Positions 35,456-44,859 of a DNA stretch of 64,000 nt are shown here, piece by piece. Numbering within the stretch: position 1 is the first letter of the stretch; each line of letters starts with the position of its first letter. The stretch comes from Bacteroidota bacterium (GTDB taxonomy: Bacteria; Bacteroidota; Bacteroidia; 2-12-FULL-35-15). Both the position numbers and the translations under genes were made by a program. The stretch lies in assembly GCA_003151815.1 (NCBI GenBank), contig PLYN01000008.1:17231-81230 (forward strand), in the 5' to 3' direction. Below the pieces are notes generated by a model. That model did no database searches and was not told where the DNA came from. It worked only from the letters and a program-made list of their open reading frames with translations.

Positions 35456-36439
35456 TTGAAAAAAGGGTTTATTTCCATACTGACTTTATTTCTACTTATT
35501 GATTGCACAGCGCAAATCATCATCAACAAACCTATTGACGTAACAATTGCAGACATCAATTTTAATCCGGATGTAATTTCAGAAAATAAAATTAAAAGGA
35601 TCGATGTTATTATTTCTGATAAACCTGATGGTTCCGTAATACTTAACAAAGGTGCCGGAATCGTTTATAAGTTTAATGAAACCGGTTATATCACTCGTTA
35701 TATGTACACTATTTTAAATAAGAAAGAAATAGAAGAAATTCATCATCCTGCCATAAAAAAACATGGCAAAATTGTTCAGAAAGCAAGTACCCAAACTATA
35801 CCAAAATATATTCACGATACTATCAATGTCTATGTATTTTACGATTCCAAAAATCATATTATTTCCAAACGTATAAAAATTGGAGATTTTTTTCATTGCT
35901 ATTATTATCAATACAACGAATACGGACAGATCAGAAAAGAATACCATTGCAAAGAAACCAATATCAGTGGTAACAATAAGGAATTTATACTTGGCGAACA
36001 AAAAATAATATCGTCCGAAATATTTGAATACACTAAACTAACCAACACTCAAATTAAAAAGAAAACATTAAATGATCAGTTGAATGTTTACAAAAAAGCA
36101 ATCATAAATTATGATGATAAAAAGAATAAACTCTCCGAAAATGCTGAGTTTATTGTAAGTTGCATGCGACAAGAAAACAGTTATCAATATGATACTAGTA
36201 ACAGATTATTGAAGCAAACTTATACAAGTAATGAAGATGGTGAAATAAAAATGGAATCTGTTTTCGACTATGACAACAACGGAAATCTTTTATCTGAAAA
36301 GAAATTTAAAAACGATGTATTAACATTTGAGATACATTTTATATATGACGATAAAAACACATTGATAAAATCAGAAGTGGACCGCGACTATTTAAACGCT
36401 ACAGTTATTATTAAAAAATATGAGTACACTTTTTATTAG
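35456..36439 (+). CDS. Secreted RHS-like/YD-type hypothetical protein
   Basis: 327 aa. Signal peptide KKGFISILTLFLLIDCTAQ; the C-terminal 150 residues contain repeated FxYDxxxxL and YDYNNNGNLLSEKKF-like strands reminiscent of YD-type repeats. There is no ATG: the only plausible start is TTG 35456, and the frame is closed by a TAA at 35435. A good purine stretch (GGAG at 35430-35433) is too far from the TTG, so the start may be damaged or unusual. The function is unknown. Confidence 0.65.
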   Translation: MKKGFISILTLFLLIDCTAQIIINKPIDVTIADINFNPDVISENKIKRIDVIISDKPDGSVILNKGAGIVYKFNETGYITRYMYTILNKKEIEEIHHPAIKKHGKIVQKASTQTIPKYIHDTINVYVFYDSKNHIISKRIKIGDFFHCYYYQYNEYGQIRKEYHCKETNISGNNKEFILGEQKIISSEIFEYTKLTNTQIKKKTLNDQLNVYKKAIINYDDKKNKLSENAEFIVSCMRQENSYQYDTSNRLLKQTYTSNEDGEIKMESVFDYDNNGNLLSEKKFKNDVLTFEIHFIYDDKNTLIKSEVDRDYLNATVIIKKYEYTFY

Positions 36440-36503
36440 ATCCTGCCTAATTTTAGTTAAATATTTATGCCAAATTTTTCTATACCCCAACTTTACAGAT
36501 TGA

Positions 36504-36543
36504 TCAAAAAAAATCGGACCCAAAGATTAAATTGAGCCCGATT
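36504..36543 (-). terminator. Rho-independent terminator after sucC
   Basis: On the minus strand a 12-bp stem with two G-U pairs (arms 36532-36543 and 36512-36523) is followed by eight T (36504-36511). It lies 26 bp past the sucC stop. Confidence 0.85.
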
Positions 36544-36568
36544 AAATATTGTATTTGTCAAACATTAA

Positions 36569-37780
36569 TTAACCTACTACCTTCTTCACAAGATCAGCAG
36601 CCTCTTGCAATGTAATAGCGGAAAAAACTTTTAATCCTGATTCATCAATTATTTTTTTAGCTTCAATAGCATTGGTGCCTTGTAAACGTATGATAATAGG
36701 CACATTGATAGTTCCCATATTTTTACATGCATCTACAATACCTTGCGCCACTCTGTCGCAACGAACGATACCTCCAAAAATATTTACAAGGATTGCCTTT
36801 ACTTTAGGGTCTTTTAAAATGATACGGAAAGCTTGCTCAACACGTTCAGCATTTGCGGTACCACCTACATCAAGAAAGTTTGCAGGCTCTCCACCAGAAA
36901 GTTTAATAATATCCATGGTAGCCATTGCTAAACCTGCACCATTCACCATACAGCCTACGTTACCATCTAATTTAACATAGTTTAAATTATGCGCTCCCGC
37001 TTCTACCTCTGTAGGGTCCTCCTCTGCCGTATCGCGCAAAGCGGCCAGATCAGGATGACGAAACAATGAATTACCATCCAAAGATACTTTTGCATCAACT
37101 GCAATAATTTTATTATCCGATGTTTTTAAAACCGGATTAATTTCAAACATGGCTGAATCAGTTGCCTCGTATGCTTTATATAAAGAAGCAATAAATTTTG
37201 TCATCGCTTTGAAAGCTTCACCGTCAAGACCAAGATTAAAAGCAATTTTACGACATTGAAAATCGCGTAAACCCACTCTCGGATCTATCTCTTCTTTAAA
37301 AATTAAATGAGGGGTATCGTGAGCAACAGTTTCAATATCCATACCTCCTTCGGTTGAATAAACAATGGCATTCCTTCCTTTAGCACGATCAAGTAAAACA
37401 CTCACGTAAAACTCTTTTGTAGGTGTTGCTCCCGGATAATATACATCCTGCGCGATCAATACTTTATTTACTTTTTTACCGGTTGTACTTGTTTGAAGGG
37501 TAACCAAATAATTTCCAAGAATATTGGTTGAAATGGTTTTTATATCATCCAGATTTTTTGCCAATGCAACACCGCGTTGTTCGGTTCCCACAATTTTTCC
37601 TTTACCGCGCCCACCCGCATGTATCTGCGATTTTACAACCCACCAGCCTGTACCGGTTTGTTTTTGTAATTCTTTTGCAGCCTCCACAGCTTTTTCAGGT
37701 GTATCCGCTAAAATGCCTTCTTGTATTGCCACTCCAAATCCTTTTAAGACGGCTTTCCCTTGATATTCGTGTATATTCAT
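36569..37780 (-). CDS. sucC: Succinyl-CoA synthetase (ADP-forming) subunit beta
   Basis: 403 aa. ATP-grasp subunit that with SucD converts succinyl-CoA, ADP and phosphate to succinate, ATP and CoA in the TCA cycle. It begins MNIHEYQGKAVLKGFGV. Motifs: KSQIHAGGRGKGK, EINPVL, NGAGLAMATMDIIKL, and FLDVGGTANAERVEQAF followed by NIFGGIVRCD. The length is slightly above the usual 385-400. Promoter: TTTG (37869-37872), 20 bp, TATATTTG (37841-37848). sucD is not adjacent. Confidence 0.96.
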   Translation of the reverse strand: MNIHEYQGKAVLKGFGVAIQEGILADTPEKAVEAAKELQKQTGTGWWVVKSQIHAGGRGKGKIVGTEQRGVALAKNLDDIKTISTNILGNYLVTLQTSTTGKKVNKVLIAQDVYYPGATPTKEFYVSVLLDRAKGRNAIVYSTEGGMDIETVAHDTPHLIFKEEIDPRVGLRDFQCRKIAFNLGLDGEAFKAMTKFIASLYKAYEATDSAMFEINPVLKTSDNKIIAVDAKVSLDGNSLFRHPDLAALRDTAEEDPTEVEAGAHNLNYVKLDGNVGCMVNGAGLAMATMDIIKLSGGEPANFLDVGGTANAERVEQAFRIILKDPKVKAILVNIFGGIVRCDRVAQGIVDACKNMGTINVPIIIRLQGTNAIEAKKIIDESGLKVFSAITLQEAADLVKKVVG

Positions 37781-37840
37781 AATTTATATTTTATGTATTC
37801 GAAATGAGTGATTTGCTGTGAATTTCTAATTTAGAAGTTT

Positions 37841-37872
37841 CAAATATATGTTTTTTATTGAGGATTATCAAA
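37841..37872 (-). promoter_or_regulatory. Bacteroidota-type promoter of sucC
   Basis: Minus strand TTTG (37869-37872), N20, TATATTTG (37841-37848); leader of about 55 nt. Confidence 0.7.
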
Positions 37873-37887
37873 TCGTTTGAAGAATTA

Positions 37888-37927
37888 TTAAAAATAAAAA
37901 TCCCTCAGCAATTACTTGATGAGGGAT
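37888..37927 (-). terminator. Rho-independent terminator after rpmE2
   Basis: An 8-bp stem (ATCCCTCA at 37900-37907 with TGAGGGAT at 37920-37927), followed on the minus strand by TTTTATTTTTAA. 24 bp past the rpmE2 stop. Confidence 0.85.
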
Positions 37928-37950
37928 CTTTAAAAACTCTTATAAAAAGA

Positions 37951-38220
37951 TTATTGTTCTGCTTTTTTATCTTCTTTCTTAGCGTAACGGGTACGGAATT
38001 TATCAACGCGACCTGCTGTATCTACCAACTTAACTTTACCTGTGTAAAAAGGGTGCGACATATGAGAAATTTCCAACTTAACAATTGGATACTCGTTACC
38101 ATCTTCCCATTTAACGGTTTCTCTGCTTTCTACGCATGATTTTGTTAAAAAAGAGTAATTGATACTCAAATCTTTAAATACCACTAAACGGTAATTTTCC
38201 GGGTGAATTCCTGTTTTCAT
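37951..38220 (-). CDS. rpmE2: Ribosomal protein bL31, type B (zinc-free)
   Basis: 89 aa. Starts [17 protein letters not shown] and contains [21 protein letters not shown]. The CxxC pair of the zinc-binding L31 form is absent, making it the type B paralogue. Acidic/basic tail KKEDKKAEQ. Promoter box TATATTTG at 38247-38254 (minus) with TTG 19 bp upstream. Confidence 0.96.
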   Translation of the reverse strand: MKTGIHPENYRLVVFKDLSINYSFLTKSCVESRETVKWEDGNEYPIVKLEISHMSHPFYTGKVKLVDTAGRVDKFRTRYAKKEDKKAEQ

Positions 38221-38246
38221 TTTTATTCTGTTTTATTTTCGGACTG

Positions 38247-38276
38247 CAAATATAGTTATTTGAAATCATTCTGCAA
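38247..38276 (-). promoter_or_regulatory. Promoter of rpmE2
   Basis: Minus strand TTG (38274-38276), N19, TATATTTG (38247-38254); leader of about 25 nt. Confidence 0.65.
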
Positions 38277-38312
38277 TGTTTATTTTGAAAAAATAGTCAT
38301 TACGTTAATTTG

Positions 38313-38402
38313 TTCTCGATACGTCATGCCCAAAAGCACGACTACTCGAACTGACAGTCACATTTGTCACTTCGAGTAGCGAGGAACGAGCGTATCGAGA
38401 AG
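38313..38402. repeat. Long hairpin repeat of the TTCTCGA/TCGAGAA type
   Basis: TTCTCGATACG at one end and CGTATCGAGAA at the other, with an inner arm ACTACTCGAACTGACA pairing imperfectly with TGTCACTTCGAGTAGC. It sits between rpmE2 and cinA and is related to the hairpins at 47071 and 51472. Confidence 0.7.
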
Positions 38403-38416
38403 CCTTGGGTAATGAA

Positions 38417-39688
38417 CTATATAAAATAGCTTTTCTCCAACTCCTTCTTCAGCATATTCAGAGCGGCATTGGCCGTTTTCTGAATATTTCTCTCGCGATT
38501 ATTTCCAAATAAAAACTTTTCTGAAATTACCTTATCAGGCATTGCTATTGCTATCCAAACGGTTCCCACAGGTTTTTTGTCGGTACCTCCTGTTGGTCCG
38601 GCTATACCCGAACACGCAATTGAATAATCTGTTTTAAGCTTTTCCCGAACAGATACAGCCATTTGTTCAACTACAGGTTGGCATACAGCACCTTTTGCAT
38701 CCAACAGTTCTTTTGAAATGCCCAATTCTATTTCCTTTACTCCATTGGAATATGAAATTACAGAACCAGCATAATAATCGGAACAGCCGGGAACTTTGGT
38801 AATGAGATGAGAAATATAGCCTCCGGTGCAGCTTTCAGCAGTAGAAAGTGTTTTCTTTTTATCTCGCAAAAGCTTCCCTACCAATTGCTCTAATGTTTCC
38901 CTTTCTTCGCCAAAAACTTCATACCCATAAATATATTCCGGAATAATTGTTTTTAGCTCTTCGATCTTTTTGTCAACTATGGCATTCAAGCTATCCTTAT
39001 CATTACCGGAAGTGCTCAGCCTTAAACGCACCATCATTCCCGGTGAAGGCAAATATGCCAGCTTAATGCCCACCTCAGCTAAACTATTTTCCCAATCAAT
39101 TATCAGTTCAGCTAAAAATGATTCCCCGATACCCTGGGTAAGAACTGTTTTGTGCACTATATGGGGTAATTTAAAACGTACCTTAATTTTCGGAATTACG
39201 ATATTTTGCATCATAGCCTTCATTTCGTAGGGCACACCAGGCATGGAAACAAATACTTTCCCCTTCACATCAAACCACATTCCGGGGGCAGTGCCATTTG
39301 GATTTCTCAGCACAGTGCATATTTCGGGAACTTCCGCCTGTAAACGATTAATAGGTGTTACTTCTTTTCCATAATAATTAAAAACGTTGAGCACGTCCTG
39401 ATAGGCTTCTTCATCAAAACGCATATCGGTTTTAAAATACTGAGCCAATGTTTTTTTGGTAATATCATCTTTTGTGGGACCCAAACCTCCGGTTATCAAA
39501 ATAATATCAGCGCGGCTTTTGGCTTCATCCAATGCTTTAATAATATGCTCCCGATCGTCCGAAACAGAAGAAATTTGTTTGACACTTATACCATTTAAAT
39601 TAAGTAAAGTGGCGATAAATGCCGAATTGGTATCAATAACCTGTCCTATTAAAATTTCATCACCTATAGTAATTATTTCGGCTTGCAT
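38417..39688 (-). CDS. cinA: CinA family protein (NMN deamidase-type)
   Basis: 423 aa from ATG (MQAEIITIGDEILIGQ), the standard start. The frame is open 62 codons further upstream, but that part has no family resemblance and crosses a repeat. The N-terminal COG1058 domain has GDEILIGQVIDTNS and ITGGLGPTKDDIT. The C-terminal CinA domain has LSTAESCTGGYIS and GIAGPTGGT. The C-terminal domain deamidates nicotinamide mononucleotide for NAD recycling; the N-terminal domain is linked to ADP-ribose or NADH-hydrate processing. Confidence 0.94.
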   Translation of the reverse strand: MQAEIITIGDEILIGQVIDTNSAFIATLLNLNGISVKQISSVSDDREHIIKALDEAKSRADIILITGGLGPTKDDITKKTLAQYFKTDMRFDEEAYQDVLNVFNYYGKEVTPINRLQAEVPEICTVLRNPNGTAPGMWFDVKGKVFVSMPGVPYEMKAMMQNIVIPKIKVRFKLPHIVHKTVLTQGIGESFLAELIIDWENSLAEVGIKLAYLPSPGMMVRLRLSTSGNDKDSLNAIVDKKIEELKTIIPEYIYGYEVFGEERETLEQLVGKLLRDKKKTLSTAESCTGGYISHLITKVPGCSDYYAGSVISYSNGVKEIELGISKELLDAKGAVCQPVVEQMAVSVREKLKTDYSIACSGIAGPTGGTDKKPVGTVWIAIAMPDKVISEKFLFGNNRERNIQKTANAALNMLKKELEKSYFI

Positions 39689-39740
39689 ATATTTAGTTAA
39701 AAGTTGGGAGTTTGAAAGTTGAAGAAAACAAAAACAAACT

Positions 39741-40496
39741 TCATTCTGTTCCATAAGAATTAATTGTCCATGTAAATTGATAACCTGAGGTAATGCGTTG
39801 CATGATTGGTGTAGCGAAAAAGGTTTGCTGTTGTAAGGTGGTAGCTGTTGGAGATGGTTGTGATTGCACAACAATTTCTTGATGGTATATCAAACCAACA
39901 CCTCGCGCATATTTTTCTGTTCGATATTCTCTGCTTGTTAAAATTCCGCCGCCGTCATCATATAAAGTTTCCAAAACCATACCAAAGCTATTATTACCAA
40001 TACTCAGAGGCACATCAACAAATTCATAACTAAAATCCCTCTCATCATTGGTATTTTGAGCATTTGCATTCCATGTTTTATTTTTTATAACGGGGAAAAT
40101 TAGCCGAACGAATCTTACATTTTCCTCCACTTTTTCGGCAGTAGTAGTGGTTTTGTTTTCCATCCAAACATCTCTTAATGTCCATGACATTGCACTATAT
40201 GGAACGATGCTGTCATAATGTTTTACATATCTTTCCAAACGTAAAGTAGGGCGGTTTTGATTATCGGTAAAAACAGATTGTATTTTTTCCTTTATCTGAA
40301 ACTTATAATTTGTTACTTTGGTGGGAGTGAAAAAATCATCGTAATAAGTGGAATCCACATCATATATTACATATCGGCCCACCTGATCGGGAAAATAATT
40401 ATAGCCCATATCAATGGTGGAAACATCTTTTTTACAGGAAAAGAGAGTAAGAGCAAAAATAGCGGAGATAAACAATATGCTAAAATTTGGTTTCAT
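39741..40496 (-). CDS. Hypothetical lipoprotein
   Basis: 251 aa from ATG 40496 (MKPNFSILFISAIF); an in-frame start at 40529 would spoil the signal peptide. The lipobox is LTLFSC followed by KKDVST. The mature part is beta-rich (DQVGRYVIYDVDSTYYDDFF, then YKFQIKEKIQSVF and ending GYQFTWTINSYGTE). I do not recognise a named domain; proteins like this are common in Bacteroidota. It lies between cinA and mnmA on the same strand. Confidence 0.75.
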   Translation of the reverse strand: MKPNFSILFISAIFALTLFSCKKDVSTIDMGYNYFPDQVGRYVIYDVDSTYYDDFFTPTKVTNYKFQIKEKIQSVFTDNQNRPTLRLERYVKHYDSIVPYSAMSWTLRDVWMENKTTTTAEKVEENVRFVRLIFPVIKNKTWNANAQNTNDERDFSYEFVDVPLSIGNNSFGMVLETLYDDGGGILTSREYRTEKYARGVGLIYHQEIVVQSQPSPTATTLQQQTFFATPIMQRITSGYQFTWTINSYGTE

Positions 40497-40544
40497 TCTA
40501 CTAATAATTTTATTAGCTAAGTTAAGCAATTTTATCTAAAAAAA

Positions 40545-41651
40545 TTATATCAATATTGGACGTTGCCGTTCAATAATTCCACCACCAACAAGATCATCAC
40601 CTTCGTAAAATACAGCGGATTGCCCCGGCGCTACAGCAGATACTGTATTATGAAACAATACATTTAATTTATCATTTACATGAGAAACAGTAGCCATTGT
40701 GCCGGGATCCTTATAGCGTATTTTAGTAAGCGTCTGATAACTATCAGGTAAATGCGCGTATTTGATAAGGTTAAATTGTCCAACGGTCATTTGTTGTTGT
40801 TCCAGATCATCTTTTGTTCCAAGCACCACGGTATTGGTTTCCGGAACAATTTCCAATACGTGCAAAGGCTCGCCGACAGCTATTTCTAACCCTTTACGTT
40901 GTCCCACAGTATAAAAAGGAAAACCTTTATGTTTACCTAAGATACGACCTGTCCTGTCAACAAAATTGCCACCATCAACACGTTGTTCCAGACCTTCTAC
41001 CTTGTGTTTCAAAAATCCGCGGTAGTCATTATCCGGCACAAAACAAATTTCATAACTCTCGTTTTTAGTTGCTAGATCAACATAACCATGGTCGATCGCC
41101 ATTTGTTTTATTTCCGATTTAAGGTAATTCTGCAATGGGAACATGGTTCGTTTTAAACTTTCCTGAGACAAACCCCAAAGTACATAGGACTGATCTTTGG
41201 TTTGATCCAGGCCTTTTGAGATCACATAACGATCATTTTCCTGGCGGATACGTGCATAGTGGCCAGTAGCGATAAATTCACAATCCAACATGTCTGCGCG
41301 TTTTAAAAGCGCTTCCCATTTAATGTGTGTATTACACAGTACGCAAGGGTTTGGTGTGCGACCTGCTAAATATTCCTCAACAAAATTATCAATAACAAAA
41401 TTGCCAAATTCATTTCTGATATCAAGTATAAAGTGCGGAAAACCTAAATTTACAGCCAATAATCGGGCATCGTTAATAGAATCCAAACTGCAACATCCTG
41501 TTTCTTTACTTGAACCACCCGACGATGCATAATCCCATGTTTTCATGGTAATACCAACAACCTCATATCCCTGCTCATGTAGCAATAAAGCAGCAATGGA
41601 ACTATCAATTCCACCACTCATTGCTAATAACACTTTTCCTTTTTTACTCAT
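40545..41651 (-). CDS. mnmA: tRNA 2-thiouridine(34) synthase
   Basis: 368 aa from ATG (MSKKGKVLLAMSGGIDSS); a start 13 codons upstream is possible but lies in a repeat tract. It thiolates U34 of Lys, Glu and Gln tRNAs using sulfur passed from a cysteine desulfurase. PP-loop AMSGGIDSSIAA, the catalytic Cys in NPCVLCNTHIKW, the second Cys in SYEICFV, and the C-terminal beta domain PGQSAVFYEGDDLVGGG are visible. Confidence 0.96.
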   Translation of the reverse strand: MSKKGKVLLAMSGGIDSSIAALLLHEQGYEVVGITMKTWDYASSGGSSKETGCCSLDSINDARLLAVNLGFPHFILDIRNEFGNFVIDNFVEEYLAGRTPNPCVLCNTHIKWEALLKRADMLDCEFIATGHYARIRQENDRYVISKGLDQTKDQSYVLWGLSQESLKRTMFPLQNYLKSEIKQMAIDHGYVDLATKNESYEICFVPDNDYRGFLKHKVEGLEQRVDGGNFVDRTGRILGKHKGFPFYTVGQRKGLEIAVGEPLHVLEIVPETNTVVLGTKDDLEQQQMTVGQFNLIKYAHLPDSYQTLTKIRYKDPGTMATVSHVNDKLNVLFHNTVSAVAPGQSAVFYEGDDLVGGGIIERQRPILI

Positions 41652-41658
41652 TCTTTTT

Positions 41659-41807
41659 TTAGTTTGAAAGTACAAAGTTAGAAAGTTCAAAGTTGGGAAG
41701 ATTGTAGCACATTTGATACATTCATTAACAATATATTGCCTTCCTTTACTCTTTTTTTTGAACTTTGAACTTTGAACTTTCTAAAATTTCTAAATTTCTA
41801 AATTAAA
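41659..41807. repeat. Heptad AAAGTT/AACTTT repeat tracts between mnmA and the YwqK-like gene
   Basis: Two tracts, 41659-41699 (AAAGTTAGAAAGTTCAAAGT in one direction) and 41757-41807 (AACTTTGAACTTTGAACTTT in the other), forming an imperfect inverted arrangement in the 160-bp gap. A TAACTTTG box (41673-41680, minus) lies within the first tract, upstream of mnmA. Confidence 0.6.
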
Positions 41808-41811
41808 CTAA

Positions 41812-42594
41812 TTATTTATCCTGAAATGGATCTGGAACTTCAAATTTCTCAGAAAGCTTTCTTTCCTTTTCCTCTTGGTCTTTCGAGATCACATTCGGAT
41901 CTTTTTTCCCTTGAAATAAACCATCAATATAATCATCTGTCCGCTCCAGCGTTCCGTCCTCCTTGTAATATTTCCATGCACCATTCTTTAAATCACTTTT
42001 ATAAAGACCTTCTGCATTCACTTTACCTGAAGGATGGTAAAAAGAAGCTTTCCCTTCCACTTTATTATTAACATACTGCCCTTGATATTTTAACTGGCCG
42101 CTTTCAAAATACTTGGTGCAAGGCCCTTCAAGAACTCCGTTTTTCCAATTTTTTTCCTCAGCAATTTCTCCGTTAGAATAATAAACCTTAAAGATTCCAT
42201 TCTTTACACCATTCACATAATTTTCAGTTGAAAGAAGCTTTCCACTTCTTCCATAAAATTTCCATAGGCTGTCCTTTTTCTCAGTCACGTATTTTCCTTC
42301 ACCGGTAATTAATCCTCCTGCATCAAACATTTGCGTATGAGCGATTGTACCATTTTTAGAAAACACTGTAACCGCCCAGGGGGTGCCGGTATCATAAAAA
42401 TAAGTAAACTTCCCTACCGGAACATTATCTACAAAATTACCTTCATACATTTTCTTTTTGTCTTCATCCAGTTTTATCCAATGTCCTTGCTTTTTGCCGG
42501 CAGCATCGGTTTTATTCAAATTATCGTTTTGTGCAAAAGCACTAAAAGAAAAAAGAAAAAAAAATGTAGCAAAAATTTGAAAAATGTTTTTCAT
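41812..42594 (-). CDS. Secreted YwqK-like (MORN-type) repeat protein (second)
   Basis: 260 aa. Signal peptide MKNIFQIFATFFFLFSFSAF-AQ, then about seven repeats of the G-x-W-x-x-Y-x-x-x-G-x-x form (HWIKLDEDKKKMYEGNF, KFTYFYDTGTPWAV, SLWKFYGRSGKLLS, IFKVYYSNGEIAEE, CTKYFESGQLKYQG, ASFYHPSGKVNAEG, AWKYYKEDGTLERT). The tail is charged and rich in Lys and Glu. Its family and likely location match the 10319 gene. No adjacent toxin. Confidence 0.82.
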   Translation of the reverse strand: MKNIFQIFATFFFLFSFSAFAQNDNLNKTDAAGKKQGHWIKLDEDKKKMYEGNFVDNVPVGKFTYFYDTGTPWAVTVFSKNGTIAHTQMFDAGGLITGEGKYVTEKKDSLWKFYGRSGKLLSTENYVNGVKNGIFKVYYSNGEIAEEKNWKNGVLEGPCTKYFESGQLKYQGQYVNNKVEGKASFYHPSGKVNAEGLYKSDLKNGAWKYYKEDGTLERTDDYIDGLFQGKKDPNVISKDQEEKERKLSEKFEVPDPFQDK

Positions 42595-42638
42595 CTATAA
42601 TTTGAGAATTTGTTTACCTAAATTAACACATAATTTTT

Positions 42639-42744
42639 TGTCATGCCGACGAAGGAAGCATCTTGCTCCTTTATATCATTATTCTATTCAATGAGATCCT
42701 TCGTGGAGCCTGTCCTGAACCTGATGAAGGACTTTGGATGACAA
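42639..42744. repeat. Imperfect palindromic repeat (TTGTCAT...ATGACAA)
   Basis: Ends TTGTCATGCCGACGAAGGA and TTTGGATGACAA, with inner GAAGGAAGCATCT facing AGATCCTTCGT. It contains the GTCCTGAACCTGATGAAGGA motif often seen in Bacteroidota intergenic hairpins. It fills the gap between the YwqK-like and GT9 genes. Confidence 0.6.
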
Positions 42745-42772
42745 ACCATAAGACATTTGCGCCAAAACAAAG

Positions 42773-43681
42773 TTAATCAAATTTTACCTTTTTAAAACGA
42801 TTAATTGCTTTTAAGACATCATTTAAACTGATACAATTCACAGCTTCCGGTATGTATTCCGTTTTATAGAAAGCCTTTTGTAATTCAGCAGATACAATTT
42901 TTTCCATGTTGTTGTAACCATATATTTCAACAGCGCTGGTACAAGTGAATAAAGTAACGATAGGAATTTTCAATGCCAATGCAATGTGCATACCCAAGGT
43001 ATCACCTGAAATTATTAAAGATGTATTTCCGATGTCCTGCAAATAATCTTTTAAATGTTCGCGTTCTTTAAAAAAAACAACTTCATAACCATCGCGTTTT
43101 AGATGTTCAGCTAATTGCGGAAACTGATTCCACATTTTTGTTGGCCACCTTGCTCCTGCCCTATCTTCAATCCCAATAACATTTGGTTTACCATTAGAAT
43201 GAACATCTTCAGGAATTAAATATTGTTCACCATTAAATTTAGCACCCAGCATCCTGAACAATATTTCCTGAAAAGAAAATGTATTTTGCCATTTCAGTTC
43301 ATCTGCTCTTACCTTACCAAAGCGTGATGATAAGCCCATATCAAACCATTCCCGGGAATCATCAGTGTAAACTATTTTATCATCCTTGATATATGCTCCG
43401 AACAATTGTTTGGTCTTTATTTTTGAAGCTAGGGTTGCGCATTTAAAATCATCATCTAAAGAGATCACAAGATCGAAAGTATCCTGTAAAATACCTGACT
43501 GTTCAACATCGTCAATCGCAATTACCTTTTTAAGATTTGGTTGCTTGAAAGGTAAGATAGCAATATTGTGTTTGGCCGTTATCCAGGTAATTTCATCGTT
43601 TGCAAACAGGTACAATAAAACGGTTGTTCTGACCACATCACCTGTTGCACCAATTTTTATTATTACAATTTTTCTTGACAT
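42773..43681 (-). CDS. Glycosyltransferase family 9 (heptosyltransferase-like)
   Basis: 302 aa. Starts SRKIVIIKIGATGDVVRTT, the GT9 N-terminal motif. The second half has NVIGIEDRAGARWPTKMWNQF and LIISGDTLGMHIALALKIPIV, which form the nucleotide-sugar site. It adds a sugar to lipopolysaccharide core or a similar glycan. It starts 1 bp after the stop of the GT4 gene, so the two form an operon. Confidence 0.9.
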   Translation of the reverse strand: MSRKIVIIKIGATGDVVRTTVLLYLFANDEITWITAKHNIAILPFKQPNLKKVIAIDDVEQSGILQDTFDLVISLDDDFKCATLASKIKTKQLFGAYIKDDKIVYTDDSREWFDMGLSSRFGKVRADELKWQNTFSFQEILFRMLGAKFNGEQYLIPEDVHSNGKPNVIGIEDRAGARWPTKMWNQFPQLAEHLKRDGYEVVFFKEREHLKDYLQDIGNTSLIISGDTLGMHIALALKIPIVTLFTCTSAVEIYGYNNMEKIVSAELQKAFYKTEYIPEAVNCISLNDVLKAINRFKKVKFD

Positions 43682-43682
43682 T

Positions 43683-44831
43683 CTATTTTAGTAAACTATT
43701 TACAAATATCCCTAAATTGGTATATCCTAAACCTTTTGTGTAATTTTTTATATTGGAGACGTAATCAATCGTATTCTTAGTTGATAAGATCTGGTTCAGA
43801 CCATTCACTAAATTTTCTAAACTATTATCCGGGATCACTTTACCTGTTTCACCATCTATTACTAATTCAGCAACACCGCCAACATCGGTAACTAAAACAG
43901 GAATTTTAAAACCATAGGCCATCATTAAAATACCACTTTGAGTCCCTGAATTATAAGGCAAACAGGATAGATCAGCTGCTTTGAAATAAGGTTCAATTTT
44001 TTCATTGGGGATAAAATTATCAACCAAAATAATTTTATCATTCAGCTCCAATTTATCGATCAGATCGGTATATTTTTTTATATCTTCATAGCACTCACCA
44101 ATAATCAGCAAAGTAGTATTAGGCTGTAATTTTAAGATCTCTTTAAAAGCGATGATCAATTTATCAAGCCCTTTGTATGCACGGATCAATCCGAAAAATA
44201 AAATAACGTTATCGGTTTTAATGCCTAAAAACTCACGGGCTGATTGTTTATTGTATTTATTCAGATCATAACAATCATAGATGGATAAGGTAGTTTGATG
44301 AATGGGTTTATTGGTAAAATCGGCTGTTATCTGTTCGCTGATAAATTTTGATTGGCAAATAAAAGCGTCAGCATATTTGAGGGTGAATTTTGTTGAGAAT
44401 GAATCGAACCAACGTTTTTCGTGAGAAACATAATTTTCAACCAAAAACACCACTTTGGTATTTTTATTTCTTTTTACAAGTCGGGCGATGGTACTTAAAG
44501 CAGGTCCAAAGAATGGCATCCACCATACAATAATTACAAGATCCGGATTCAACTTTTTTATTTCAGAAGCCGCTTTCAGCCATGTAAAAGGATTAATAGA
44601 ATTAATGATCCTTTTTATTTTAGAGGTGTGTTCGAAAGGAATTACTTCCGATTCATCAAATTGAGTGGTACCCGGGAAAAATATGGATGGATATAATAAT
44701 TTATAGGAAATTGTATTGCAATCGTAACCCAATTTAGAAAGTGCATTGTATAAATAAGCTTCCACCAATGCTTGTCCTCCCCTGTATGGATAGGCTGGAC
44801 CGACAAGAACTATTTTATTTTTATGCAGCAT
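43683..44831 (-). CDS. Glycosyltransferase family 4
   Basis: 382 aa GT-B enzyme. N-terminal PYRGGQALVEAYLYNAL, and the C-terminal domain with ILFFGLIRAYKGLDKLIIAF, then CLPYNSGTQSGILMMAYGFK and VTDVGGVAELV (the E-x7-E region). Probably acts on the same surface glycan as the GT9 enzyme 1 bp downstream. A TATCTTTG box ends 5 nt before its ATG, predicting a leaderless mRNA. Confidence 0.92.
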   Translation of the reverse strand: MLHKNKIVLVGPAYPYRGGQALVEAYLYNALSKLGYDCNTISYKLLYPSIFFPGTTQFDESEVIPFEHTSKIKRIINSINPFTWLKAASEIKKLNPDLVIIVWWMPFFGPALSTIARLVKRNKNTKVVFLVENYVSHEKRWFDSFSTKFTLKYADAFICQSKFISEQITADFTNKPIHQTTLSIYDCYDLNKYNKQSAREFLGIKTDNVILFFGLIRAYKGLDKLIIAFKEILKLQPNTTLLIIGECYEDIKKYTDLIDKLELNDKIILVDNFIPNEKIEPYFKAADLSCLPYNSGTQSGILMMAYGFKIPVLVTDVGGVAELVIDGETGKVIPDNSLENLVNGLNQILSTKNTIDYVSNIKNYTKGLGYTNLGIFVNSLLK

Positions 44832-44836
44832 GGCTG

Positions 44837-44844
44837 CAAAGATA
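44837..44844 (-). promoter_or_regulatory. Promoter -7 box 5 nt before the GT4 ATG
   Basis: TATCTTTG on the minus strand; the ATG is at 44831. A leaderless or near-leaderless transcript is expected. Confidence 0.55.
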
Positions 44845-44859
44845 AAAATATTTACTCTG

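Noticed and set aside
38417..39874. A 62-codon N-terminal extension of cinA
   Set aside because: The family starts at MQAEIITIGDE; the extension is unrelated and overlaps a repeat tract and the neighbouring lipoprotein gene's end.
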